A stretch of DNA of 35,603 nt from Natronococcus amylolyticus DSM 10524. Its GTDB lineage: Archaea > Halobacteriota > Halobacteria > Halobacteriales > Natrialbaceae. The notes under the pieces are model-generated. The model made no database searches and had not been told where the DNA came from. It saw nothing but the letters and a program-made list of their open reading frames with translations. Shown here in pieces: positions 1-7,719 of the stretch. Numbering within the stretch: position 1 is the first letter of the stretch; each line of letters begins with the position of its first letter. Location: positions 1,607 to 37,209 of the forward strand of contig NZ_AOIB01000009.1 in assembly GCF_000337675.1 (NCBI RefSeq), written 5' to 3'. The position numbers and the translations under genes were made by a program.

Positions 1-317
1 GACTCGAGCTCGTCGTTGACCGCCCACGCGAATCGGAGGACGGTCTCGAGTTCGGTGCCCGCCTGCCGGACCCCTCGCTCGGCGGGGAGTTCGCCCAGGC
101 TCTGGGCGCCCTCCGGGTGGAGGTACTGAATCGGGTGATCGTTGGGCACTTCGCGGAGGTCGACGTCGAACGACCAGAGGTACGGCAGCAGCTGCACGGC
201 GTACCCCTGCGGTTTCGGCGCGCGGCGACCCGCCGCGGTAAAGGCGAGGGTCAGCGCCGACGACTCCGCATCGGTGTCGAAGTAGACGCCGTCGAAGCCG
301 GGAATCGAGATGCGCAT
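1..317 (-). CDS. Partial conserved hypothetical protein (N-terminal 105 residues)
   Basis: An open frame runs leftward from an ATG at 315-317 and leaves the window without a stop, so only the N-terminal 105 residues are seen. It begins MRISIPGFDGVYFDTD and contains a Trp/Tyr/Asp-rich stretch (PYLWSFDVDLREVP). There is no signal peptide, membrane segment or motif that I recognise. Codon use is normal for this genome (third positions mostly G or C). It is read in the same direction as the dehydrogenase gene upstream, with about 58 bases between them, so the two could be co-transcribed. The function is unknown; it looks like a cytoplasmic soluble protein. Confidence 0.6.
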   Translation of the reverse strand, partial: MRISIPGFDGVYFDTDAESSALTLAFTAAGRRAPKPQGYAVQLLPYLWSFDVDLREVPNDHPIQYLHPEGAQSLGELPAERGVRQAGTELETVLRFAWAVNDELE

Positions 318-375
318 ACCTGAGAGTAGGTCCGTTCGGGGGTAAGACTGGAGCCGGCACTCCCAGCCCCTTTTA

Positions 376-1116
376 TTAGAACCGGTCCGCGAACTTGTCT
401 CGCCGATTGATGTCGAGTTCGCTCACGCTCGAGTGGTCCTGGCTCGCGACGAACCGGATCGCTTCGGCGACCTCCTCGGGCTCGCTGGCCTCGCTCTCGT
501 CGAACGCCTCGGCGAACGTCTCGCCGCTGGTGGTCTCGAACTCGGAGCGGACCTCCGCGGGGTTGACGATGCTGACGCCGACGCCGTCGTCGCCGACCTG
601 GGCCGCGACGCTCTTGGCGAACCCCCGGACCCACCACTTCGAGGCGGCGTAGATCGGGTTAAAGGAGCGAGGATACTGCCCGGCGAAGCTCCCGAGGAAG
701 ATCAGGTGGCCCTCCCGCTCGCGGACGTGCGGGATCGCCGCGCGGGTCGCGTAGAAGACGCCGTCGACGTTCGTCTCCTGCATCGTCTCGTACTCCTCGG
801 TGCTCATCTCGGCGATCTCGCTCCCCCGGGAGAGGCCCGCGTTGTTCACCAGGATATCGAATCCGCCGAAGCGATCGACGGTCTCCTCGATCAGGGCGTC
901 GACGTCCGCTTCCTCGCGGACGTTCGTCGGGACGACGAGGGTCTCGACGCCGTACTCGCTCTCGAGATCGTCGGCCAACTCCTTGAGGTCGCCCTCGCTT
1001 CTGGCCGCGAGGACGACGTTCGCCCCCGCGTCCGCGAACTCCCGGCAGGTCGCCGCGCCGATCCCCGCGCTCGCCCCGGTGACGATCGCCGTCTGCTGCT
1101 CGAGCGTGTTGGTCAT
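376..1116 (-). CDS. Short-chain dehydrogenase/reductase (SDR family)
   Basis: This 246-residue protein has a complete classical SDR layout. The glycine-rich dinucleotide motif TGASAGIG is at residues 13-20, the NNAG motif at 91-94, and the catalytic Tyr156-x-x-x-Lys160 pair (YAASK) comes after a conserved Ser in the preceding strand. The length is typical of the family (about 250). It should reduce or oxidise a carbonyl/hydroxyl group with NAD(P)(H) in the cytoplasm. The substrate cannot be read from the sequence. An Arg in the first loop after strand 2 (AARSEGDL) hints at NADP preference, which is an inference. A GCTTAGG box about 30 bases upstream of the ATG fits a haloarchaeal promoter. 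Confidence 0.93.
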   Translation of the reverse strand: MTNTLEQQTAIVTGASAGIGAATCREFADAGANVVLAARSEGDLKELADDLESEYGVETLVVPTNVREEADVDALIEETVDRFGGFDILVNNAGLSRGSEIAEMSTEEYETMQETNVDGVFYATRAAIPHVREREGHLIFLGSFAGQYPRSFNPIYAASKWWVRGFAKSVAAQVGDDGVGVSIVNPAEVRSEFETTSGETFAEAFDESEASEPEEVAEAIRFVASQDHSSVSELDINRRDKFADRF

Positions 1117-1186
1117 CGTACCGAGTCGGACGGCCGTTGCCCCCTAAGCGTTTCCGGAGGGCTCGAATGTGTCCGGTTCGGGTTCG

Positions 1187-2722
1187 TCAGTAGTTCTCGA
1201 GATCGTACAGCTCGCCGTACTTCGGCTCGACGTACTCGAGGAAGTACTCCGCGGTGAGCGGCTCGCCCGTCGCGACCTCGATCAGCTCCTCGGTGGGGTA
1301 GCGCTGGCCGTGGCGATGGACGTGCTCGGTCATCCACTCCCAGAGCGGCTCGAATTCGCCCTCGCGGATCAGGCCGTCGACGTCGAGGTCCTCGCGGATC
1401 GCGGCGTCGAGCTGGGCTGCAAGCACGCTGCCGACGGTGTAACCCTGGAACGCCGCGAAGCCGTACGACCAATGGGTGTCCTGCAGGCAGCCGTCGGTGT
1501 CGGTCTCGGGGACGACCCCGAGGTAGTCGTCCATCTTCCCGTTCCACGTCTCGGGAATCTCGGCGACGTCGAGGTCCCCCTCGACGAACGCCCGATCGAT
1601 CTCGCAGCGGAGGATGATGTGGAGGTGGTAGGTGAGTTCGTCCGCCTCGACGCGAATCAGGTTCTCCGGGTAGATTCGATTGACGGCAGCGTAGGCCTCG
1701 TCGACGGTGACGTCCTCGAGGTGGGGGAACTGCGCTTTCATCGTCGGAAGGAAGAGCTCCCAGAACGCTCGCGTGCGGCCGATGTGGTTCTCCCAGAACC
1801 GCGACTGGGACTCGTGGACGCCGGAAGAGAGCGAGGCGCCCAGGGGGTTGCCGTACTTCTCCTTCGGCAGTCCGAGCTGGTAGCTCGCGTGGCCGAACTC
1901 GTGGATCGTCGCCATCAGCGCGTCGATCGGATCGTGCTCTCGGAACCGGGTGGTGATCCGGGCGTCGAACTGGTTGCCCGACATGAACGGGTGCGGCGCG
2001 GTGTCGAGACGGCCGTGCTCGCGGGGGTAGCCGAGCAGGTCGACGACCTCCTGAGAGAGGGCCATCTGGTCGTCCTCGTCGTACGTGTACTCCGGATCCC
2101 GGAACGGCGACGGGAGCTCTCGGCCCCCCGCTTCGATCGTCTCGATCAGCGGGACGAGCCCCTCGCGAAGCTCGTCGAAAATCCCCTCGACGGTCTCGAG
2201 CGGGAGGTAGGGCAAGCTGTCCTCGTACAGCACTCTGTAAGGGTTCGCATCGGGGTCGATCGCGGCCGCCCGCTCGCGGTGGAGGTCGATCAGTTCCTCG
2301 AGTGCGGGAGCGAAGCGCTCGAAGTCGTCGGCGGCTTTCGCCTCCTGCCAGACCTGCTGGGTCTCGGCCTGGTGGGCGGCGAGCCGTTCGACCAGCTCCG
2401 CGGGAACCTCGGCCGAACGGTCGTACTCCCGGCGGAGTTCGCGGACGACGGCAGCCTGCCTCTCATTCAGGTCGACAGAATCGAGCTCCTCGAGCCACCC
2501 GCCGACCTCGTCGTCGACCAGCAGCTCGTGGCCCAGTCCCGACAGCGTCGAGAGCTGGCCGGCGCGAGCGGGCGTCCCGCCCCCGGGCATCATCACGCGC
2601 TGGTCCCAGCCCAGCGCCATCGAGGCCATCTGGACGTCAGTGAGTTTTTCGGACCGCTCGAGGAGGGCGCGATAGGCGTCGGATGCAGCGTCGGTGTCGT
2701 GGGTTTCGTCAGCGGCTCCCAT
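1187..2722 (-). CDS. M32 family metallocarboxypeptidase (Taq-type), copy 1
   Basis: This 511-residue protein matches the M32 carboxypeptidase family (thermostable carboxypeptidase 1), which is about 500 residues and all-helical. The zinc motif HEFGH lies at residues 274-278, followed about 30 residues later by the family motif HESQSRFWENH, which provides further active-site residues. The conserved LGWDQRVMMPGGG segment is near residue 40 and the family C-terminus (YGELYDL) is intact. These enzymes remove C-terminal amino acids from peptides in the cytoplasm using a divalent metal. A paralogue lies about 1.2 kb away in the same orientation, with a transporter between them. A TTTAGTA box about 28 bases upstream of the ATG suggests a leaderless transcript from a shared divergent promoter region. 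Confidence 0.95.
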   Translation of the reverse strand: MGAADETHDTDAASDAYRALLERSEKLTDVQMASMALGWDQRVMMPGGGTPARAGQLSTLSGLGHELLVDDEVGGWLEELDSVDLNERQAAVVRELRREYDRSAEVPAELVERLAAHQAETQQVWQEAKAADDFERFAPALEELIDLHRERAAAIDPDANPYRVLYEDSLPYLPLETVEGIFDELREGLVPLIETIEAGGRELPSPFRDPEYTYDEDDQMALSQEVVDLLGYPREHGRLDTAPHPFMSGNQFDARITTRFREHDPIDALMATIHEFGHASYQLGLPKEKYGNPLGASLSSGVHESQSRFWENHIGRTRAFWELFLPTMKAQFPHLEDVTVDEAYAAVNRIYPENLIRVEADELTYHLHIILRCEIDRAFVEGDLDVAEIPETWNGKMDDYLGVVPETDTDGCLQDTHWSYGFAAFQGYTVGSVLAAQLDAAIREDLDVDGLIREGEFEPLWEWMTEHVHRHGQRYPTEELIEVATGEPLTAEYFLEYVEPKYGELYDLENY

Positions 2723-2881
2723 GTTTCGGTTCGAAGTATACAGTAGGGAATACTAAACGCTCGGATCGAGGCGCGAGTTGGCGCAGTGAATCCAAGAGTC
2801 GGGTTCGTTCCAACGAACTCGAGAACCGACCCGCAGAGCAGTTCGGTACGCTCAAGCACGGGTGCGGAGAACACCCGATCC

Positions 2882-3808
2882 GTGACCCGATACCGGAACG
2901 GCGGTCTGTTTCTCACCCTCTGTCTCATCTGGGGAACGACGTTCGTCGCGATCAGCGCCGGGCTGTTGCACTTCCCGCCGGTGTTGCTCGCCGCGTTTCG
3001 ATACGATCTCGCCGCGGTGTTGCTCCTCGCGTACGTCTATCACACGGAGGCCGCGTGGCGTCCACGGGGGCGAAACGAGTGGGCGGAGGTCGCCGTCGGT
3101 GCGGTGTTTCTCATCGCCGCGTACCACGCGTTCCTCTTTACCGGCCAGCAGTACACGACCGCCGCGACGGCCGCGATCATCGTGAGTCTCACCCCGATTC
3201 TCTCGGCCGGTTTTTCGCGAGTGTTCGTCCCAGAGTACTCGCTGACCCCCATCGGCGTCGGTGGCCTTCTGCTCGGTGTCGCCGGCGTGGTCGTCATCGC
3301 ACGGCCCGACCCCGCAAATCTGCTGTCCTCGGACGTCGTCGCTACCGGTCTCATCTTCTGTGCCGCTTCGGCGATGGCGCTCGGAAGCGTCCTCTCGCGA
3401 CGGATCGAGTCGTCGCTTCCCACGCTTACGATGCAGGCGTGGGCGATGCTCGGCGGAGCGATCCTCATGCACGCGGTGAGCGCATCGATGGGCGAACCGA
3501 TCAGCGTCGGTGCGTGGACGCACCCGGAGGCGATCGGCTCGCTGGCGTTTCTCGTGATCGTCTCGAGCGTGCTCGGCTTCTTCCTGTACTTCACCCTGCT
3601 CGAGAATCTCGGTCCGGTCGAACTCAACATGGTCTCGTACGTCGCGCCCGCCATCGCCGCGGTCGTCGGGTGGCTCTATCTCGGCGACGAGATCTACCCC
3701 TCGACCGTCTTCGGATTCGTCCTCATCGCCGTCGGGTTCGTCCTCACGAAGCGGCGGTTTATCGCGCGGGAACTTTCGACCCTGAAGGCCGAACAGACGG
3801 CCGACTGA
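2882..3808 (+). CDS. EamA/DMT-superfamily membrane transporter
   Basis: About 308 residues from the GTG at 2882 form ten hydrophobic segments arranged as two EamA repeats. The first repeat opens with the typical LTLCLIWGTTFVAISAGL helix and the second ends near FGFVLIAVGFVLTKRRF. DMT transporters of this type export small metabolites such as amino acids; the substrate is not readable here. An in-frame GTG at 2786 would add 32 residues rich in Ser, Arg, Thr and Asn with weaker third-position GC bias. I therefore prefer 2882, which gives the usual family length of about 300. It is transcribed divergently from M32 copy 1 and convergently with M32 copy 2. A role in exporting products of peptide breakdown is possible but is only inferred from position. 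Confidence 0.88.
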   Translation: MTRYRNGGLFLTLCLIWGTTFVAISAGLLHFPPVLLAAFRYDLAAVLLLAYVYHTEAAWRPRGRNEWAEVAVGAVFLIAAYHAFLFTGQQYTTAATAAIIVSLTPILSAGFSRVFVPEYSLTPIGVGGLLLGVAGVVVIARPDPANLLSSDVVATGLIFCAASAMALGSVLSRRIESSLPTLTMQAWAMLGGAILMHAVSASMGEPISVGAWTHPEAIGSLAFLVIVSSVLGFFLYFTLLENLGPVELNMVSYVAPAIAAVVGWLYLGDEIYPSTVFGFVLIAVGFVLTKRRFIARELSTLKAEQTAD

Positions 3809-3966
3809 GGCCACCCACGGCTTCAGCTGGGGGATTTCGCGCCGCGTCCGTGGACCTGCTTTCGGAGGCGGAGCTACGTCGTCGCGTTCCCGATCGCACG
3901 AACACCGATCGACACCGAATAGGGATACTCGTTCCGAGAAGCGAGAAACGATCCCGACGAACGACC

Positions 3967-5544
3967 TCAGTAGTCGTCGAGATCGTACAGTTCGCCGTAC
4001 TTCGATTTCACGTACTCGAGGAAGTAGTCGGCCGTGAATTCCTCACCGGTCGCCTCTTCGATCAGGTCGGGCGTGGTGTATCGGCAGCCGTGCTGGTGGA
4101 TCTGCTCGCGCAGCCAGCCGTTGAGGTCGTCGAACTCGCCGGCCTCGATGCGGTCGTCCAGATCGCCGAGATCGTCCTCGGCGGCGGCGTACAGCTGGGC
4201 GGCCAGCACCGAGCCGAGCGAGTACGTCGGGAAGTAGCCGAAGGAGCCGTGGGACCAGTGGATGTCCTGCAGGCAGCCCTCCGCGTCGGTTTCGGGGCGG
4301 ACGCCGAGGTACTCCTCGTACTTGTCGTTCCAGACTTCGGGGACGTCCTCGACGTCGAGGTCGCCCGAGATGAGGTCGCGCTCGATCTCGAAGCGGATCA
4401 CGATGTGGAGGTGGTAGGTGAGTTCGTCCGCCTCGACTCGGATGAGGTTGTCGTCGTACACCTGGTTGGCGGCCTCGTATGCCTCCTCCGGGGTGGCGTC
4501 CTCGAGCTCCGGGAAGCGATCGGCGACGGTCGGCAGGAACTGCTCCCAGAACGGCTGCGAGCGGCCGACGTGGTTCTCCCAGAGGCGGGACTGGGACTCG
4601 TGGACCGTCAGGTCGCGGGAGTCCCCGAGAGGTGTTCCGTAGGCCTCGTCGGGAAGTCCGAGCGTGTAGTTGGCGTGACCGAACTCGTGGATCGTCGAGG
4701 TCAGCGAACCCAGCAGGTCGTCCTCCTCGAAGCGAGTGGTGACGCGGGCGTCGAACTGCGTGCCCGAGGAAAACGGATGCGGTGCGGTGTCGAGGCGACC
4801 GCGACCCCAGTCGTAGCCCAGCGCGTCGAGGACGTCGCGAGCCAGCGCCTCCTGATCGTCGTCGTCGAACTCTACGGAAGACGTACCGTCTTCCGAGCCA
4901 TCCGAGCGTGGCTCGGAGACGCCCGCGAAGGTGTTGGTCGCCAGGTCGACGTCACTCTCTTGGATCGCGTCGATCAGCGGAACGAGCTCCTCGCGCAGGC
5001 GCTCGAGCACCCGCTCGGCCGTCTCCAGATCCAGGTAGGGCTCGTAGTCGGCGAAGAGCACGGCGTAGGGGTCGGCGTCGGGGTCGATGTGCTCGGCGTA
5101 CTCCCGCTTGAGTTCGACGAGCTTCTCGAGGGTCGGCGCGAACTGCTCGAAGTCGTCTTCCTCCTTGGCCTGCTTCCAGGTCGGGTGGGCGTTAGCGGAG
5201 GTCTCGGAGATCTCCTCGACAAGCTCCTGCGGAACGCTCGTCTCGCGGTCGTACTGACGTCGTACTTCCCGAACCGCGGCCTGCTGTTCGTCCCCGAGCT
5301 CCGCGGACTCGAGGGACTCGAGCAGGTCGCCGGTCTCGTCAGCGGTCAGCAGCTCGTGGCTGATCGACGACAGCGCCGAGAGCTGCTGTGCGCGGGCGGG
5401 CGTCCCCTCCTCGGGCATGACGACTTCCTGGTCCCAACGGAGGATTCCGGCCGCGTTGCCGACGTTCGAGATGCGTGTAATGCGTTCTTCGAACTGATTG
5501 TAGGTCTCGCCGCGCTGCTCGCTCTGAGCCTGGTCGGTTGCCAT
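3967..5544 (-). CDS. M32 family metallocarboxypeptidase (Taq-type), copy 2
   Basis: This 525-residue paralogue of the upstream M32 enzyme has HEFGH at residues 286-290, then HESQSRLWENH and the same C-terminal ending (KYGELYDLDDY). It should be a cytoplasmic metal-dependent carboxypeptidase. Compared with copy 1 it carries an extra hydrophilic segment of about a dozen residues (around EPRSDGSEDGTSS) just before the conserved DDDDQ/DEDDQ position. The DNA for that segment (4875-4917) is made of two overlapping perfect hairpins, which suggests an in-frame insertion of a palindromic element. The two copies share many identical blocks, so they probably arose by duplication or by acquisition of a second allele. 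I see no strong promoter box for this copy. Confidence 0.95.
   Translation of the reverse strand: MATDQAQSEQRGETYNQFEERITRISNVGNAAGILRWDQEVVMPEEGTPARAQQLSALSSISHELLTADETGDLLESLESAELGDEQQAAVREVRRQYDRETSVPQELVEEISETSANAHPTWKQAKEEDDFEQFAPTLEKLVELKREYAEHIDPDADPYAVLFADYEPYLDLETAERVLERLREELVPLIDAIQESDVDLATNTFAGVSEPRSDGSEDGTSSVEFDDDDQEALARDVLDALGYDWGRGRLDTAPHPFSSGTQFDARVTTRFEEDDLLGSLTSTIHEFGHANYTLGLPDEAYGTPLGDSRDLTVHESQSRLWENHVGRSQPFWEQFLPTVADRFPELEDATPEEAYEAANQVYDDNLIRVEADELTYHLHIVIRFEIERDLISGDLDVEDVPEVWNDKYEEYLGVRPETDAEGCLQDIHWSHGSFGYFPTYSLGSVLAAQLYAAAEDDLGDLDDRIEAGEFDDLNGWLREQIHQHGCRYTTPDLIEEATGEEFTADYFLEYVKSKYGELYDLDDY
4875..4917. repeat. Two overlapping perfect hairpins inside the second M32 gene
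   Basis: Bases 4875-4883 (CGGAAGACG) pair perfectly with 4887-4895 across a 3-base loop. Bases 4892-4900 (TCCGAGCCA) pair perfectly with 4909-4917 across an 8-base loop, overlapping the first stem by four bases. The element lies within the coding frame and corresponds to a hydrophilic stretch absent from the paralogous enzyme. It resembles the short-loop hairpins seen between genes at 24821-24925. Confidence 0.6.
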
Positions 5545-5705
5545 TAGCTCGCAATACTTACGGAAGTGCCATCAACGTCGTGGTTTCGGAACCGACTCGC
5601 CGTAGCGGTTCGAGTTCAGTTCTCCGAAAAAAGCTCGAGAATGATACATCTGTGGGAACTGCAAGCCACGGACTGTTTGTCGAGACTGGTGAGTAACGTG
5701 ATGCA

Positions 5706-6062
5706 ATGGTCGTCGCATCACTCGTCGTGTTCATCGTCAGTTTGCTGATCGGCGCCCTCGGGATCTTCCTCGGGGCGAAGTTCGTCGTGGACGTCGAGGA
5801 CTACACCTACGCGTTCATCACCGCCCTCGTCGGGGCGATCGTCTGGGCGGTCGTCGGGTTCTTCCTCGGGTGGATCCCGCTGTTGGGCCCGATACTGGTG
5901 TTCCTCGCGTACCTCGCCGTGATCAACTCCCGGTATCCGGGCGGCTGGGTCGCGGCACTCACGATCACCGTCGTCGCCTGGCTGTCGGTGCTCGTCGTGC
6001 TGTACGTGCTCGCGTTCGTCGGGCTCACCGGATTCGAGGCGGCCGGCGTCCCCGGCGCCTGA
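5706..6062 (+). CDS. Small integral membrane protein, conserved haloarchaeal type
   Basis: This 118-residue, very hydrophobic protein has about four membrane segments: residues 1-25, 38-58, 60-75 and 83-108. Short charged loops (VDVEDY, NSRYPGG) separate them. No enzyme motif is visible. The start is the ATG at 5706, since the preceding 160 bases lack protein-like codon use. It is followed about 110 bases later by the zinc-ribbon gene, in the same direction. The function is unknown; a small membrane scaffold or channel-like role cannot be inferred from sequence. Confidence 0.8.
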   Translation: MVVASLVVFIVSLLIGALGIFLGAKFVVDVEDYTYAFITALVGAIVWAVVGFFLGWIPLLGPILVFLAYLAVINSRYPGGWVAALTITVVAWLSVLVVLYVLAFVGLTGFEAAGVPGA

Positions 6063-6139
6063 TCGTCCTACTGCATCGCGTGACGCACGCACTCGCTTTT
6101 CGGGATACGAGCGCGGCGTCGTGCTCACCGACGGTGAAG

Positions 6140-6147
6140 AGTTATCC
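6140..6147 (+). promoter_or_regulatory. Probable TATA box of the zinc-ribbon gene
   Basis: AGTTATCC is centred about 28 bases upstream of the ATG at 6172, the spacing expected for a haloarchaeal leaderless promoter. Confidence 0.4.
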
Positions 6148-6171
6148 GGTTCGATCGCCAATTCGTGACCA

Positions 6172-6507
6172 ATGGGACTGTTCGAGAAACTCGGCCGCAA
6201 GGTCGGCGAGTTCACGCACGAGGCGAAGGAGGCGGCCGCCGACGAGGCGGGGTACCGCTGCGAGGAGTGTGGAAACACGTTCTACACCGAGCAGGCGTGC
6301 CCGGAGTGTGGCAGCGAGAACGTCACCGAACGCGACGCGAACGCTGGCGACGAGCACAGCCCGGACGAACGCGACGCGGCGGAGCAATCCAGCGGCGAGG
6401 ATGACGCGGCGGAACCGGCAAGCGACGAGGAATCCGAACCGTCGACCGATTCCGCCGACGTCTCCGCGCCGACCGGCGAAACTGACGATACGACCGACCG
6501 CGAGTGA
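6172..6507 (+). CDS. Zinc-ribbon protein with acidic disordered tail
   Basis: This is a 111-residue protein. Residues 1-25 form a charged helix (GLFEKLGRKVGEFTHEAKEA). A C4 zinc ribbon follows with Cys30, Cys33, Cys43 and Cys46 (CEECG and CPECG knuckles). The last 60 residues are Asp/Glu/Ser/Thr-rich and probably disordered. Such ribbons bind one zinc ion and usually mediate nucleic-acid or protein contacts; no partner is evident. An AGTTATCC box about 28 bases before the ATG suggests a leaderless transcript. It ends 21 bases from the converging M20 gene. Confidence 0.82.
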   Translation: MGLFEKLGRKVGEFTHEAKEAAADEAGYRCEECGNTFYTEQACPECGSENVTERDANAGDEHSPDERDAAEQSSGEDDAAEPASDEESEPSTDSADVSAPTGETDDTTDRE

Positions 6508-6528
6508 GAAGGCAGCGCGACAGCGACG

Positions 6529-7608
6529 TCAGCGCGGCCACGTCTCGGCCGCGCGACGGTAGAGGTCGACACAGCGCTCGAGCACCGCGATCGAGACGCT
6601 CTCCGTATCGGTGTGGGCCTCGCCGGGTTCCGAAGCGCCACAGATCACGCACTCAGTTCCCGCTTGCGAGAGCCAGCCGGCGTCGGTCGCATGCGGCTTC
6701 GTCACGAGTTTCGGCGAGTCGGACTGAGCGCCGTCGGCCGCCTCGAGGACCGCCTCCGCGAACGCCTCGTCGTCACACTCCATCGGCGGCAGGTCCTGAT
6801 CGATCGTCCACTCGACGCCCTCGAGGTCCTCGACCCGCTCGAGAGTCGCCCGCTCGCCGGGCACCGTCCGCTCGTCGACCGTCAGCTCGCAGCGGTCGGG
6901 AACGACGTTCATCGCGGTTCCGCCCTCGATTTCGGTGACGACGACGCTGCCGGCGAGCCGCTCGCCGGCCACCTCGACCGTCGGTGCCTCGAGATTCCGA
7001 ACGACGTCGACGGCGTCGCTCGCTCGGTAGATGGCGTTCGCTCCTGCTTCCTGTTCGCTCGCGTGGGCCCGCTCGCCTCGAGCGGTGATCGTGCTCCCGC
7101 GGCGGCCCTTGTGGGCGACGGCGACGTCGGTGACGCCGGGCGCCGAGTATCCGGTCGATCCCTCGCCGACGATCGCGTAGTCGGGCGCGAACCCGTTCTC
7201 GATGGCGTGGCGGGCGCCGACCCCACCTACTTCCTCGCCGACGAAGCTCGCGAAGACGAGTTTGCCGGCAGGGTCCGCATCGCGGAACGCGATCGCCGCC
7301 GCGGCGACCGCTCCCTTCATGTCCGCCGTTCCCCGGCCGTACAGTCGGCCGTCCCGTTCCTCGACGACGTACTCGTCGCCGCCCGCGACGACCTGTGAGT
7401 CGGCGGGCGCGACAACGTCGTGGTGACCCACGAGCGCGAGCGTCTCCTCGCCCGCACCCTTCCTGGCGAGGACGTTGCCGACCTCGTCTCGCGTTACCTC
7501 GGCCGCGGTCTCACGGCGGAGCCACTCCTCGAGCAGGTCGCCTGCGACGGTTTCGTCCTCGTGGCTCGGCGTCCGTACGAGCTCCCGGGTCAGATCGGTG
7601 ACCGACAT
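6529..7608 (-). CDS. M20 family metallopeptidase/deacylase (ArgE/DapE type)
   Basis: This 359-residue enzyme has the M20 signatures in order. They are GHHDVV (zinc ligands His62 and Asp64), GRGTADMKG around residue 93 (bridging Asp), the catalytic/metal FVGEEVGG segment, a dimerisation-domain block with GRRGSTITARGERAHAS, and a C-terminal block with a conserved His (KPHATDAG). Family members hydrolyse N-acyl amino acids or short peptides in the cytoplasm with two zinc ions. Candidate substrates include acetylornithine, succinyl-diaminopimelate or LysW-linked amino acids, but nothing in the neighbourhood chooses among them. The ATG at 7608 is used because the reading frame upstream lies antisense to the next gene and has no independent support. 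It is divergent from the PIN-ATPase gene, with 111 bases between them. Confidence 0.93.
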   Translation of the reverse strand: MSVTDLTRELVRTPSHEDETVAGDLLEEWLRRETAAEVTRDEVGNVLARKGAGEETLALVGHHDVVAPADSQVVAGGDEYVVEERDGRLYGRGTADMKGAVAAAAIAFRDADPAGKLVFASFVGEEVGGVGARHAIENGFAPDYAIVGEGSTGYSAPGVTDVAVAHKGRRGSTITARGERAHASEQEAGANAIYRASDAVDVVRNLEAPTVEVAGERLAGSVVVTEIEGGTAMNVVPDRCELTVDERTVPGERATLERVEDLEGVEWTIDQDLPPMECDDEAFAEAVLEAADGAQSDSPKLVTKPHATDAGWLSQAGTECVICGASEPGEAHTDTESVSIAVLERCVDLYRRAAETWPR

Positions 7609-7688
7609 GGGCGTCCCTTTCAGCTCCGGGTAGTTGACTGCACCGCAGTCGTGCGGTCGGTTGACGCGCCTTTCGTGTGCTTGAACAC

Positions 7689-7695
7689 CCTTATT
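7689..7695 (+). promoter_or_regulatory. Probable TATA box of the PIN-ATPase-KH gene
   Basis: CCTTATT lies centred about 28 bases upstream of the ATG at 7720, as expected for a leaderless haloarchaeal promoter. It helps fix the start codon at 7720 rather than farther upstream. Confidence 0.5.
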
Positions 7696-7719
7696 GGCGT
7701 TCGGGACCCAGTATCCGGT

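Noticed and set aside
1169..2746. A 525-codon plus-strand frame opposite M32 copy 1
   Set aside because: Antisense shadow of the peptidase gene; no recognisable domains and Arg/Val-rich composition.
2683..5547. A 954-codon open frame on the plus strand opposite the M32 copy 2 gene
   Set aside because: It runs antisense to a well-supported enzyme and through the EamA gene in another frame; its protein is repetitive Val/Leu/Arg/Glu text with no motifs. High GC at third positions opens such frames.
5566..5748. A 60-codon frame before the small membrane protein
   Set aside because: Codon use is unlike the neighbours, the product has no pattern, and it overlaps the better-supported start at 5706.
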